Under the pieces are notes generated by a model that saw only the letters and a list, made by a program, of their open reading frames with translations, did not search any database and was not told where the DNA came from. From CBDCMJ01 sp965218875 (GTDB lineage: Bacteria > Chloroflexota > Dehalococcoidia > Lucifugimonadales > UBA3495): DNA of 64,000 nt. Shown here in pieces: positions 7,874 through 16,318 of this stretch (positions are counted from its first letter, which is position 1; each line of letters opens with the position of its first letter). A program made the translations under genes and the position numbers. The DNA lies in assembly GCA_965218875.1 (NCBI GenBank), contig OZ244707.1:2852001-2916000 (forward strand). Reading direction: 5' to 3'.

Positions 7874-8725
7874 CTAGTCCCGCCCGGGGAGGGCCAGGTT
7901 CCTGGCCGCTTCTTCCAACCGGTCCACCGTGTCGAGGGGAGGACCCATGTCCCCAGGGAGGGCCTCATTGACGTTGCCCAGCCCGTGATAGTCGCTGCCT
8001 CCGCAGGGTATCAGGCCGTACCGGTCCGCCATCTTCTCCAGGCGGTCAATGGTGTCCCGGTTGAAGCTGGCGTAGTGGACCTCCATGCCCAACAGGCCCG
8101 CGGCTATAAGCTCGTCAATGGTTGACTCTAGGTCCGAGGTGTAGGCCGGGTGGGCCAACACGGGGACCCCTCCGGCTTTTCTCAACATTTGCACCGCCTC
8201 CGCCGGCGTCATCTTGGGCCGCGCCACGTAGGCCAACCCGTTTCGCCCCAGGTATTCTGGAAACGCGTCTTTGGGCTGGCTGCAGTAGCCCTGTTCCACC
8301 ATGGCCAATGCTATGTGGGGCCGCCCCACCGAGCCGTCTCCCGCGATTTGCTGCACCCGCTCCCAGTCCAGAACAATCCCCAGGTCCGCCAGCTTCTCTA
8401 CCATGCCGCGGGCCCGGTGGACCCGGCCCAGACGAAACTGGGTGAGGGTATCCTGCAACTCCCGGTCTTCATAGTCGATAAAGTAGCCGAGCACGTGGAC
8501 CTCGGTTCCCGGGACGTCGGCGCTTAGCTCTATGCCCGGAATGATCCTCAATCCCTCGAATTGCTCGGCCTCCCGCCGCGCTTCGGCCAGTCCTTCCGTA
8601 GAGTCGTGATCGGAGATGGCGACCTGCTTCAGGCCCCGGCCGGCAACCAACCGGACCAACTCAGCGGGAGACAATCTGCCGTCGGACGCCGTGGTGTGCA
8701 GGTGCAAGTCGACAACAGCGCTCAT
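7874..8725 (-). CDS. PHP-domain phosphoesterase (RNase AM/YciV-like)
   Basis: PHP-superfamily metal-dependent phosphoesterase, 283 aa. Metal-binding motifs are visible in order: DLHLHTTASDG (motif I), ISDHDSTEG (motif II), GIELSAD (motif III), VLAHPAY and CGGSDYHG near the C-terminus. This arrangement matches the YciV/TrpH family, characterised as 5'-3' exoribonuclease and 3',5'-nucleoside bisphosphate phosphatase. It begins 1 bp after ymdB stops, so the two are translationally coupled and both sit near rny, which suggests an RNA-turnover module. Confidence 0.88.
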   Translation of the reverse strand: MSAVVDLHLHTTASDGRLSPAELVRLVAGRGLKQVAISDHDSTEGLAEARREAEQFEGLRIIPGIELSADVPGTEVHVLGYFIDYEDRELQDTLTQFRLGRVHRARGMVEKLADLGIVLDWERVQQIAGDGSVGRPHIALAMVEQGYCSQPKDAFPEYLGRNGLAYVARPKMTPAEAVQMLRKAGGVPVLAHPAYTSDLESTIDELIAAGLLGMEVHYASFNRDTIDRLEKMADRYGLIPCGGSDYHGLGNVNEALPGDMGPPLDTVDRLEEAARNLALPGRD

Positions 8726-8726
8726 C

Positions 8727-9497
8727 TTATTCCACCACCCGGTCTATGCGCTCTATGGACCGCGCCTTTCCGCTCTCGTGGTCCACGTCGATCAATACGG
8801 AGTTCATTACCACCGGCCCATCGGCGACGGTGAAGCGCTGGGGCAACCCGGTCAGGAATTTCTCCAGCACGGCGTCGGTGTCGCTGCCGATCACCGAGTC
8901 CCGGGGCCCGGTCATTCCTACGTCACTCACGTAGGCGGTACCCCCGGGCAGGACCCTGGCGTCCACCGTGCCCACATGGGTGTGAGTGCCCACCACCGCG
9001 CTAACCCGGCCGTTCAGATACCACCCCATGGCCTGCTTTTCCGAGGTGGCCTCGGCGTGGAAGTCGACAATCACCACGGGCGCGTCCCAGTCGTCTCGCG
9101 CTTCCCGCAGCAGATGGTCAGCGGTGCGAAAGGGGCAGTCGAGGGCCGGCATGAACACCCGCCCCATAAGGTTAATGACCAGCACACCGTCCAGTGTCAG
9201 CGCGCCCCTGCCGGGAGCGTCGGGATAGTTGGCGGGACGGACCAGGGGGAGTCCCTCATCCAGGTGGGGAATGATCTCTTTCTGGTCCCAGATGTGGTTG
9301 CCCGAGGTGAGTATGTCTACGCCGCTATCCAACAGCTCGTGGGCCGTATCCAGGGTCAGGCCGAAACCGCCGGCGGTGTTTTCACCGTTGGCAATCACCA
9401 AGTCGATACCTTGCTCCCGGCGTAGAGAAGGCACCAAGGTCTTGACGGCCCTCCGGCCCGGTTTGCCAATCACGTCACCTATCATCAATAAGCGCAA
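8727..9497 (-). CDS. ymdB: YmdB-type metallophosphoesterase
   Basis: Binuclear-metal phosphodiesterase of the TIGR00282/YmdB family, 256 aa, whose Bacillus member hydrolyses 2',3'-cyclic nucleotides. Motifs: GDVIGKPGRRAV at the N-terminus, ANGENTAGGFG, TSGNHIWDQKE, VDFHAEATSEK and GTHTHVGTVDA. TTG start at 9497, supported by AAGGAG eight bases upstream. The neighbouring rny gene follows the known rny-ymdB association, here separated by a 660-bp repeat-filled gap. Confidence 0.93.
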   Translation of the reverse strand: MRLLMIGDVIGKPGRRAVKTLVPSLRREQGIDLVIANGENTAGGFGLTLDTAHELLDSGVDILTSGNHIWDQKEIIPHLDEGLPLVRPANYPDAPGRGALTLDGVLVINLMGRVFMPALDCPFRTADHLLREARDDWDAPVVIVDFHAEATSEKQAMGWYLNGRVSAVVGTHTHVGTVDARVLPGGTAYVSDVGMTGPRDSVIGSDTDAVLEKFLTGLPQRFTVADGPVVMNSVLIDVDHESGKARSIERIDRVVE

Positions 9498-9592
9498 ACG
9501 CTAAGCTCCTTCAACCTAAGTAACCGTTCAGTGTCCGCGGGTGGAATCGCGGGGCCACCCAACGCGTCATCCCTCGTGGCCTAGCGCCCCCT

Positions 9593-9690
9593 CATTCCGC
9601 GCGCCCCCACGTCATGCCTGGCATCCCAGCCGTCGTTCCGGGCGTCCCCAAGGTCATTCCGGGCACCCCTAACCTGTCATTCCGACAGAG
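9593..9690. repeat. Degenerate tandem repeat, period about 21 bp
   Basis: Four to five imperfect units of the type CATTCCGGGCACCCC...GT run head to tail and lead straight into the left arm of an inverted-repeat element. It looks like internal amplification of the element's terminal CATTCCG sequence. No gene overlaps it. Confidence 0.5.
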
Positions 9691-9895
9691 CGCAGCGACG
9701 AGGAATTTAAACTCCTTGCCCGCACGCCGGGTCGCGAGGCGGCGAGACAAGGGGTGAGTCGTTGGCGTTGTAGGCATTTGCTGAAACCGTCTGCTTTCAT
9801 TGCAAACGGGCGCCGGGCGGCCCATGACCGGCATCCGGGGCTGGCGGCTATGCATTTTAGATTCCTCGTCGCTGCGCTCCAGCGGAATGACAGGG
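9672..9895. repeat. MITE-like inverted-repeat element, copy A
   Basis: Arms at about 9672-9711 and 9855-9895 are imperfect inverted repeats: the left reads CCTGTCATTCCG..AGCGCAGCGACGAGGAAT, and the right is its complement. The element is about 224 bp with a non-coding interior. Two more copies with the same arms lie at 23901-24081 and 28537-28743. It has no transposase, so it would be a non-autonomous element or a structured-RNA repeat. It fills the rny-ymdB gap with the tandem repeat and the palindrome at 10041. Confidence 0.6.
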
Positions 9896-10040
9896 TAGAG
9901 CGTAGGGCGCCCCGTGCCCGGCTGCTAGTCCCTTGTCAGTAAGGTCGCGTGCCTCGGATTGACAACAAGGGAGCGATTCCGCATTTCCCCTTGACTCTGA
10001 GCACACACGGAGAAAATCGCCGGGATATCCCCGCAACATT

Positions 10041-10070
10041 CAAAGGGGACCCAAGCTTGGATCCCCTTTG
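10041..10070. repeat. 30-bp near-perfect palindrome downstream of rny
   Basis: Two 15-base arms (CAAAGGGGACCCAAG and its complement) match with one mismatch and no spacer. It lies 90 bp beyond the rny stop codon. It could be a transcription terminator stem without a U tract, or a protein-binding site. Confidence 0.45.
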
Positions 10071-10159
10071 GATTACCCCTGTTGTCTTTTACGCGGGCCG
10101 AGCGCCGGTGTTCCCGCGTCACCCGGCGGTGATTCTCGCCCTACGGTCCCGTCCACCGG

Positions 10160-11671
10160 CTACCGGGCGTACTCCACGTTGCGAATCTCACGGATGACCG
10201 TAACCTTGATCTGCCCGGGGAACACCAGGTCCTCTTCCACCTTCTTGGCGATGTCCCGGGCCAGGGCCGCGGCCTCCACGTCGTCCAGGTCGTTGGGCTT
10301 GACCATCACCCGCACTTCCCGGCCCGCCTGGATAGCGAAGGCGCGCTCCACGCCGCCAAAACCGGTGGCCACGTTCTCCAAGTCCTTGAGGCGCTTCACG
10401 TAAAGCTCCATGGACTCCCGGCGGGCGCCGGGCCGGGCGGCGCTGATGGCGTCTGCCGTGGCAACGAGGTAAGACTCTATGGTCTCGTGTTGGTCGTCGT
10501 GGTGCTCCAGGATTCCCCGGTAGGAGCTGTAGTTGACGCCGTGCTTTTGGGCCAGCTCGGCGCCGATCTCGGCGTGAGGGCCGGCGACCTCGTGAGTCAG
10601 GGCCTTGCCGATGTCGTGGAGCAAGCCACCAACCCGGGCAACCTTCTCGTTGGCCCCGGCCTCGGCGGCCAGCATACCGGAGAGCAAGGCCACCTCGATG
10701 CTGTGCTGCAGCACGTTTTCACCGTAGCTGTAGCGGTACTTCAACTGGCCCAGCAGCCTGATCAGGTCCGAGTCCAACCCGGTAACGCCAACCTCGAAGG
10801 TGGCTTGCTCGCCGGCCTTCCAAATGGTCTGCTCGATCTCAGACTGGGTCTTGAGGACCATGTCCTCGATGCGGGCGGGCTGAATACGCCCGTCGGCAAT
10901 CAGCTTTTCCAAGCTAAGGCGGGCGATTTCCCGCCGCACGGGGTCAAAGCAAGATATGGTGACAATTTCCGGGGTGTCGTCGATGATGACGTCGACGCCG
11001 GTTAGAGATTCCAGGGTCCTGATGTTGCGCCCTTCGCGGCCGATGAGACGGCCTTTCATCTCATCGTTGGGTAGGGGTACTACGGAGGTGGTTGCCTCGG
11101 ATACAACGTCGGTGGCCAAGCGGTTGATGGCGGTGGTTATGATTCGCCGGGCATTCTGGTCAGCCCTAGCCTTGTGCTCTTCCTCTAGCTCGTAGTAGCG
11201 CTTCGCCAGGTCGTGACGGGCCTCGTCTTCGCCCTTTTTGACCACTATTTGACGGGCTTCCGCCACGGAGAGGTTGGCGATTCCCTCCAACGCCCGGGTC
11301 TGTTGCTCTTTCAGCGCCTCTACTTCTTCGAGACCTTCCCGTACCTCCGCTTCCTTTGCGACAAGGCCGCGCTGCCGCTCTTCCTGTGCCTCGACCTTGA
11401 GCTCCAGCTGCTCTTCCCGCTGGACGTGCCTCTGTTCTAAACGGTTGAGGTTCTGACGTTGTTCCTTCAGCTCCTGTTCAGCAGCGGCCCGTTGCTTCAA
11501 AGCCTCTTCTTGCGCAGCTAGGAGAAGCTTTCGCTTTTCTTCCTCCGCCTGGTTGACAATATCCTGCGCTGCCTGGGCAGCGCTCTGCGCCTGTGCTTCT
11601 TCGGCTTCGCGTTGCTCCGATACCCCTTTACCCGCGAGGGCGGCCAGGAATCTGATGATAACGTTTAACAT
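10160..11671 (-). CDS. rny: Ribonuclease Y
   Basis: Endoribonuclease that initiates mRNA decay, 503 aa. Order: a short hydrophobic N-terminus (residues 2-14), a long Glu/Gln-rich coiled coil (about 20-190), a KH domain with the GRLIGREGRNIRTLE signature (about 207-225), an HD domain with GGLLHDIGKA (about 345-355) and the C-terminal RNase Y domain. The membrane segment is much shorter than in most RNase Y proteins. A good promoter lies upstream. Homologous proteins anchor the degradosome at the membrane. Confidence 0.96.
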   Translation of the reverse strand: MLNVIIRFLAALAGKGVSEQREAEEAQAQSAAQAAQDIVNQAEEEKRKLLLAAQEEALKQRAAAEQELKEQRQNLNRLEQRHVQREEQLELKVEAQEERQRGLVAKEAEVREGLEEVEALKEQQTRALEGIANLSVAEARQIVVKKGEDEARHDLAKRYYELEEEHKARADQNARRIITTAINRLATDVVSEATTSVVPLPNDEMKGRLIGREGRNIRTLESLTGVDVIIDDTPEIVTISCFDPVRREIARLSLEKLIADGRIQPARIEDMVLKTQSEIEQTIWKAGEQATFEVGVTGLDSDLIRLLGQLKYRYSYGENVLQHSIEVALLSGMLAAEAGANEKVARVGGLLHDIGKALTHEVAGPHAEIGAELAQKHGVNYSSYRGILEHHDDQHETIESYLVATADAISAARPGARRESMELYVKRLKDLENVATGFGGVERAFAIQAGREVRVMVKPNDLDDVEAAALARDIAKKVEEDLVFPGQIKVTVIREIRNVEYAR

Positions 11672-11728
11672 ATCACCCGTTCCTTTCCGCCTATTTAGGC
11701 CCTTCTTGGGGCCCTATGTCATGGTACC

Positions 11729-11757
11729 ATCCTAACCACCGGCGTCAACACTGTCAA
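11729..11757 (-). promoter_or_regulatory. Sigma-70-type promoter of rny
   Basis: The minus strand reads TTGACA (11757-11752), a 17-bp spacer, then TAGGAT (11734-11729). Transcription would start near 11722, giving a leader of about 50 nt that contains the small hairpin GGCCCC-AAGAA-GGGCC (11698-11713) and an AAAGGA ribosome-binding site. Confidence 0.7.
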
Positions 11758-11857
11758 GAAGACTCCAAGTAATCACGGCCCCTCATTTTCTCAAAATAGT
11801 ATCGGGGCATGGTCGGCCGGCCACGTCCGGCCGGGCCTTAGCCATGTCCACGCCAGT

Positions 11858-11870
11858 GTAACTGTTCAGA
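11858..11870. repeat. Solitary end of the IS66-like MITE
   Basis: GTAACTGTTCAGA is identical to the first 13 bases of the terminal repeat of the element at 31910-32044. No matching second end is nearby, so it is a relic. The rest of the 450-bp gap between rny and pgpA holds only a CGGCCGG/CCGGCCG hairpin near 11816-11835. Confidence 0.45.
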
Positions 11871-12122
11871 GTTGGTTCCTCCTCGACTCAGGACACTTCC
11901 CCCTTGCCATCTCCGGTGCCCACTCCCTACGCTGTTAATAGGCAGCCGTTAGCGCCTTGCCACATCTTTCAACCGCCACCCGGGCCCATGGCTCAGAATG
12001 ACCCACTATGGCCCCGAAATAAAAACCCTGGCCTTCCTTCACGCCGACAGTCGGCTCTCCCCTCTGAACACTTACAAGCCATCGCGTGGCGGCCCCGGCT
12101 CCGGACCCGAGGGCGGGGGGAG

Positions 12123-12626
12123 TCAGTCGAAGAAGGCCACGCGCAGTCCGTTGAGCAGGGCCGCGCCATACAGTCCGGCGAGCAGGTCGTCCGACATGAT
12201 GCCCAAACCTCCGGGCAGCCTCTCAAGCCTCCGGATGGGCCATGGCTTGACCACGTCCAGAATACGAAAGCAGAGAAAAGCGGCGGCCATCCAGGATACC
12301 GTCTTGGGCAAGAGCAAGCAGGTGGCCCACATTCCCACGAACTCGTCCCACACCGCCAGCTTGGGGTCGGGATCGGAGGCGGTGACCAGGCTCCCCGTGG
12401 CCCACACACCCACGGCGAACCCCACGGCGATCAGCAGATAAAAGGCCAGCGAGTCCTGGGCAATGGGAGCGAAGTAGTAGACCATCAGGGCCACGAAGCT
12501 GGCCGCCGTTGCCGGCGCCACCGGCGCCAAGCCGGACCCCCCGCCGGCGCCCAATACCCAGGCAACACGCCCGGCCACCGCTTTCCACAGCTTCGCCGCC
12601 AAGAGAGGGGCCGGAATTAGGGCCAC
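12123..12626 (-). CDS. pgpA: Phosphatidylglycerophosphatase A
   Basis: Membrane enzyme that dephosphorylates phosphatidylglycerophosphate to phosphatidylglycerol, 167 aa with about four hydrophobic segments. Family motifs: GSGLAPVAPAT (G-x-G-x-x-P-x-x-P-G-T-like), DPKLAVWDEFVGMW with the catalytic acid pair, CFRILDVVKPWPI and SDDLLAG. Last of a minus-strand trio after nfo and the metallopeptidase gene. Together with the two plsY-like genes it covers part of phospholipid synthesis. Confidence 0.9.
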   Translation of the reverse strand: MALIPAPLLAAKLWKAVAGRVAWVLGAGGGSGLAPVAPATAASFVALMVYYFAPIAQDSLAFYLLIAVGFAVGVWATGSLVTASDPDPKLAVWDEFVGMWATCLLLPKTVSWMAAAFLCFRILDVVKPWPIRRLERLPGGLGIMSDDLLAGLYGAALLNGLRVAFFD

Positions 12627-12653
12627 GGGGTTGCGGGATTCAGTGGCAAACCG

Positions 12654-13022
12654 TCACCCGTATCCCAGTCGGTCCAGGTCTTCCTCACCCATGCCCAGGC
12701 AGTGACCCACCTCGTGAAGCAGGGTGGTGCGTATCTCCCTTTCCGCCTCCTGACGGCTGGCGCAACTCCGGAGGATGGGTTGACGGAAGATGACTATACG
12801 GTCCGGCAACACGGGTTCGCCGCCCTGCCGTTCCGGCAGCGGCACCCCTACGTACATGCCGAAGAGGGTGGTCTCGCCGCGGGGCAGGTTCACCTCATCG
12901 GGGTCCGGCCACTCCTCTACGGTAACGTCCACGTTGTGGAGGGCCCGGCGCATTCGGGGAGGCACCTCCTCGTAGGCGTTTAGGACCAACTCGACAAACT
13001 CACGGCGGGACAGGTGTATCAA
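12654..13022 (-). CDS. Small zincin-like metallopeptidase family protein
   Basis: 122 aa with the metal-binding motif TLLHEVGHCLGMGEEDL (HExxH plus a downstream Glu) near the C-terminus. The length and layout match the short predicted zinc metallopeptidases of the DUF1025-type family. No signal peptide is seen. The start overlaps the end of nfo by 4 bp, indicating translational coupling. The substrate is unknown. Confidence 0.8.
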   Translation of the reverse strand: MIHLSRREFVELVLNAYEEVPPRMRRALHNVDVTVEEWPDPDEVNLPRGETTLFGMYVGVPLPERQGGEPVLPDRIVIFRQPILRSCASRQEAEREIRTTLLHEVGHCLGMGEEDLDRLGYG

Positions 13023-13888
13023 GGGCCTGACCCTATCCTCTGCCGAATGTTTTGGCGAATGTTTTTCAGCGTCTGGATATTCCGGACATCAGGGCCTTTC
13101 CCCTCGAACCCGGGGACTTCCAATAGGAAGGGCACGTCCCGGAACACCGGGTTTTCCATGATGGCGGCGAACCCGTCCTCGCCGATGAACCCCTCGCCGA
13201 TGTTGTCGTGGCGGTCGACGCCGGAGCCGCGGGGCCGCTTGGAATCGTTGGCGTGGACCGCTAGCAGGTTGGCGGCCCCAACCTCACGGTCGAAGTCGGC
13301 GACGGTCTCCTCTATGCCCTCCCTGGTGGTCATGTCGTAGCCGGCGGCGAAGCAATGCTGGGTGTCCAGGCACACGCCAAGGCGCGGGCTGTCCACCGAC
13401 TCGAGAATGCGCCCCAAGTCTTCGAACTTGGCCCCGATGTGCTGCCGCATGCCCGCCATGTTCTCCACCACCAAGCGAGGGCCCTCGGGCGACTGGTCCA
13501 GCACGCGCCGAATGGAGGACACAGTTTGGGGGAGAATGGCCTCGTAGCCCGCTCCGCCGTGGCTGCCGGGATGGAATATCACGCCCGCGGCCCCAATATC
13601 CGAGGCCAGGTCCATGTAGTTGATGAGGGACTGAATCCCCTTTTCCAACTGGTCTTCTTTGCCGGTGCCCAGGTTTATGAGATAAATGGCGTGGAGGAAC
13701 ACCGGGCCCAAGTTGGCTTCCGCCACACCCTGGCGGAAAGCCTCGATCTCCTCCGCTGGGACCGGCTTGAAGGCCCAACCTTGGGGAGAAGAACCGAATA
13801 TCTGAATGGTCTCGCAGCCTATTTCAGCTCCCCGGCTCACGGCTTTGCTGATACCGCCCGACGTGGACACGTGCGCGCCTATCTTCAT
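13019..13888 (-). CDS. nfo: Deoxyribonuclease IV (endonuclease IV)
   Basis: Zinc-dependent AP endonuclease, 289 aa, that cleaves DNA 5' of abasic sites in base-excision repair. Characteristic elements: GAHVSTSGGISKAV at the N-terminus, FGSSPQGW, FLHAIYLINLG, VIFHPGSHGG, VVENMAG, GVCLDTQHCFAAGYD, HANDSKRPRGSGVDRHDNIGEG and LLEVPGFEGKG. All metal ligands of the TIM-barrel fold appear present. First gene of the nfo-metallopeptidase-pgpA run. Confidence 0.95.
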   Translation of the reverse strand: MKIGAHVSTSGGISKAVSRGAEIGCETIQIFGSSPQGWAFKPVPAEEIEAFRQGVAEANLGPVFLHAIYLINLGTGKEDQLEKGIQSLINYMDLASDIGAAGVIFHPGSHGGAGYEAILPQTVSSIRRVLDQSPEGPRLVVENMAGMRQHIGAKFEDLGRILESVDSPRLGVCLDTQHCFAAGYDMTTREGIEETVADFDREVGAANLLAVHANDSKRPRGSGVDRHDNIGEGFIGEDGFAAIMENPVFRDVPFLLEVPGFEGKGPDVRNIQTLKNIRQNIRQRIGSGP

Positions 13889-13915
13889 GGCATTTCCCCC
13901 GTACCAGCCCTAGGG

Positions 13916-14015
13916 GTCTTTTAGTTGTCACCCTGAGGTCTTTTTATTGTCACCCTGAACGAAGTGAAGGGTCTCTCCGCCGTAGCTGAGATTCTTCGCT
14001 GCGCTCAGAATGACA
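13916..14015. repeat. Direct repeat plus short inverted-repeat element
   Basis: Two 21-bp copies of GTCTTTTxxTTGTCACCCTGA (13916-13936 and 13938-13958) are followed by an imperfect inverted repeat. Its arms resemble TGTCACCCTGAACGAAGTGAAG (from 13949) and CTTCGCTGCGCTCAGAATGACA (to 14015). The arms belong to the same sequence family as the larger elements at 9672, 23901 and 28537. It lies between the divergent nfo and alcohol dehydrogenase genes. Confidence 0.5.
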
Positions 14016-14114
14016 AGCCTTATAGGCCGACAATTAAATGACCCCCGTACCGGCCTGGCGAGTCCTGGGCCGGTCTCCGGTAGTCTCCGGGACTGATTAT
14101 AAGCCAAGCGCCGG

Positions 14115-14143
14115 TTGGCGGGACAACGGCAGGCCACTATAAT
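14115..14143 (+). promoter_or_regulatory. Promoter of the alcohol dehydrogenase gene, near-leaderless
   Basis: TTGGCG (14115-14120), a 17-bp spacer and a perfect TATAAT (14138-14143). The start codon is at 14154, only 10 bases after the -10 box, so the message should have a leader of about 0-5 nt. No ribosome-binding site is possible in that distance. Confidence 0.75.
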
Positions 14144-14153
14144 TCCGCCAATC

Positions 14154-15197
14154 ATGCTGGCCTTGAGGTTGGAAGACCCCGGGAGCCGGGCGCCCCTCGC
14201 CCTCGTCGAGGCGCCGGTCCCGGTCCCGAAAGCCGGGGAAGTCCTGGTCCGCGTGGCGGCTTGCGGGTTCTGCCACCACGACTTGCTGCTCATGACCGGG
14301 ACGCTGCGGCGGGGAGTCAAAACGAGGGTCATCCCCGGCCATGAGATCTCCGGCGTTGTTGACCGGGTGGGAGACGGGGTGACCACCGTGGCGGCCGGGG
14401 ACCGGGTGGTGAGCCTCCCGGTCAGCGCCTGCGGCGACTGCGGTCGCTGCCAACGCGGCCAAGAGCACCGCTGCCGGCGTGGCTGGGGCGTGGGCCACGG
14501 TGGTGACGGCGGCTTTGCTGAGTACGTGGCGATCTCCGAATACAGCGTGGTGAGGCTGCCCGACGGCCTGGACCTGGCAAGCGCCGCCCTGATTGCCTGT
14601 CCGATGGGGGTAGCCGCGGCTGCCCTCCGTCAGGCGGCCCAGGTCCAGCCCGGCCAGGTGATTGTGGTGACCGGAGCCGGCGGGGGCCTGGGGTCCCACG
14701 CCGTGCAACTGGCGGCGGCCCTGGGGTGCCGGGTGCTGGCCGTAACCTCCTCACCCCACAAGACGGAGCGACTGGCCGAGTTGGGCGCCGCGGAAGTCCT
14801 GGAGACCGGGTCCCTGGATTTCAGCGAGGTGGTGATGGCCTTGACCGAGGATGAGGGAGCGGACGTGGTCATCGACACCGTGGGCTCGCCGCTTTTCCCC
14901 GCAACCTGGAGGTGCCTGGCCCAGTATGGCTGCTGGGTGATCCTGGGAGAGCTGGCCGGCCAACCGGTGGGATTGAATCCGGCGGAGGTGATCTTCCGCG
15001 ACGCCCGCATAGTCGGCTGCTCCGGGGTGTCCCGGGTCCAGGTGCGGGAGGTGATGGACCTGGCGGCGCGAGGGCTGGTTAAGCCCCTGGTCCACGGGGT
15101 CTTGCCCCTGGAGGACGCGGCGGCGGCGGCGGAACTGCTGGCTGGCCGCCAAGTCTTGGGGAGGTTGCTGCTGGCGCCGCCCGGCGCGCCCCGTTAG
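14154..15197 (+). CDS. Zinc-dependent alcohol dehydrogenase family protein (MDR)
   Basis: Medium-chain dehydrogenase/reductase of 347 aa. Catalytic zinc residues are in AACGFCHHDLLL and GHEISGVV, and the structural zinc lobe is CGDCGRCQRGQEHRC. The Rossmann motif is VVTGAGGGLGSHAVQLA. The start at 14154 is set by the MDR-type beginning MLALRLEDPGSRAPLAL. It oxidises alcohols or reduces aldehydes with NAD(P); the substrate is unknown. It stands alone on the plus strand with its own promoter and is convergent with secF. Confidence 0.9.
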   Translation: MLALRLEDPGSRAPLALVEAPVPVPKAGEVLVRVAACGFCHHDLLLMTGTLRRGVKTRVIPGHEISGVVDRVGDGVTTVAAGDRVVSLPVSACGDCGRCQRGQEHRCRRGWGVGHGGDGGFAEYVAISEYSVVRLPDGLDLASAALIACPMGVAAAALRQAAQVQPGQVIVVTGAGGGLGSHAVQLAAALGCRVLAVTSSPHKTERLAELGAAEVLETGSLDFSEVVMALTEDEGADVVIDTVGSPLFPATWRCLAQYGCWVILGELAGQPVGLNPAEVIFRDARIVGCSGVSRVQVREVMDLAARGLVKPLVHGVLPLEDAAAAAELLAGRQVLGRLLLAPPGAPR

Positions 15198-15323
15198 CCG
15201 ACGGCGCGCATCCGCTTCGGCAGCGCCTCTCGTTAATCAGCCCGGGCGCATCCCCCGAGAGTCAGGAGGCCGGCCCCGTACCGGGGTTGGGACCGCCCGT
15301 CGTCGGAGGCCCATCGCGCGCGG

Positions 15324-16316
15324 CTACCGGCCGATGAGGTGCAGCAGTCCCCCGGCGGCCGCGGCGGCCGTGCCGCGCCCGCGGCGGAAGAACCGGCGGA
15401 TCTCCCCCCGGTCCCACATGACTACGAACTGGCTGGCGATGAAGATGGAACTGTAGGTCCCGATCACCGCGCCGATGGCCACCACCAGCAGCAGCCCCCT
15501 GATGGAAGGTCCGCCGATCAGCAGCATCGCCACCAGCACGAAGAGGGTGGTAAGGCTGGTGTTCAACGACCTGCCGACGGTGTCCATGATGCTCATGTTT
15601 ACCACAGCGTCCAGAGCACGGTCGGGGTGACGCACCGTGTTTTCCCTTATCCTGTCGAAGACCACAATGGTATCGTTCACGCTGTAGCCGGCTACTATCA
15701 GCACCCCAACGATGAACATGGAATTGACTTCCAGGTCTATCACTTTGCCCAGGATGGAAAACACTCCCAGGACGAACACCACGTCATGGACCAGCGCCAA
15801 AATTGCGCTTATACCGTAGCGGTAGGACTTGGGGACCCGCCGGAAGGCGTACCAAATGTACAGCAGGATGAACACCGACGCCGCGGCGACGGCCCAGATG
15901 GCGTTGCGGACCGTCTCTCCGGCCACTATGGGCGAGACCGAGGCGAATTCCACCCGGGACCGGTCCAGGCCGAGGAACTCCTCCAGGTCGGACTCGATGA
16001 CCTCCCTCTCGGAGGGGGCGTCTCCCACGGCTTCCTTGAGCTGGGTCGTGCGGATGATGAAGCGCCGGTCTCCCGACTTTTGGATCAGGGCCTCGTCGTG
16101 GCCCAGGGCGTCCAGACGCTCTTGAATCTGGTCCTCGGTGATCGGCCGGTCGAAGCCGACCCTCAGCAAGGACCCACTGCTGAAGTCGATGCCGGCGTTG
16201 AGGCCCGAATCCCCAGTCACCCAGCCGGAAGGGATGATCATGGAGATGATCCCCGGCAGGATGATCAAGGCCGAGAAGAGGAAGTACCAGGCCCGTTTGC
16301 CGACAATATCCAGCAT
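15324..16316 (-). CDS. secF: Protein translocase subunit SecF
   Basis: Membrane subunit of the SecDF complex that uses the proton gradient to finish protein export, 330 aa. Begins with one transmembrane segment (about 10-30), then GIDFSSGSLLRVGFDRPI, a periplasmic domain, and five C-terminal membrane helices with the family motifs YSVNDTIVVFDRIREN and NTSLTTLFVL. It follows secD by 2 bp. A 127-bp gap separates it from the convergent dehydrogenase gene. Confidence 0.96.
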   Translation of the reverse strand: MLDIVGKRAWYFLFSALIILPGIISMIIPSGWVTGDSGLNAGIDFSSGSLLRVGFDRPITEDQIQERLDALGHDEALIQKSGDRRFIIRTTQLKEAVGDAPSEREVIESDLEEFLGLDRSRVEFASVSPIVAGETVRNAIWAVAAASVFILLYIWYAFRRVPKSYRYGISAILALVHDVVFVLGVFSILGKVIDLEVNSMFIVGVLIVAGYSVNDTIVVFDRIRENTVRHPDRALDAVVNMSIMDTVGRSLNTSLTTLFVLVAMLLIGGPSIRGLLLVVAIGAVIGTYSSIFIASQFVVMWDRGEIRRFFRRGRGTAAAAAGGLLHLIGR

Positions 16317-16318
16317 AG

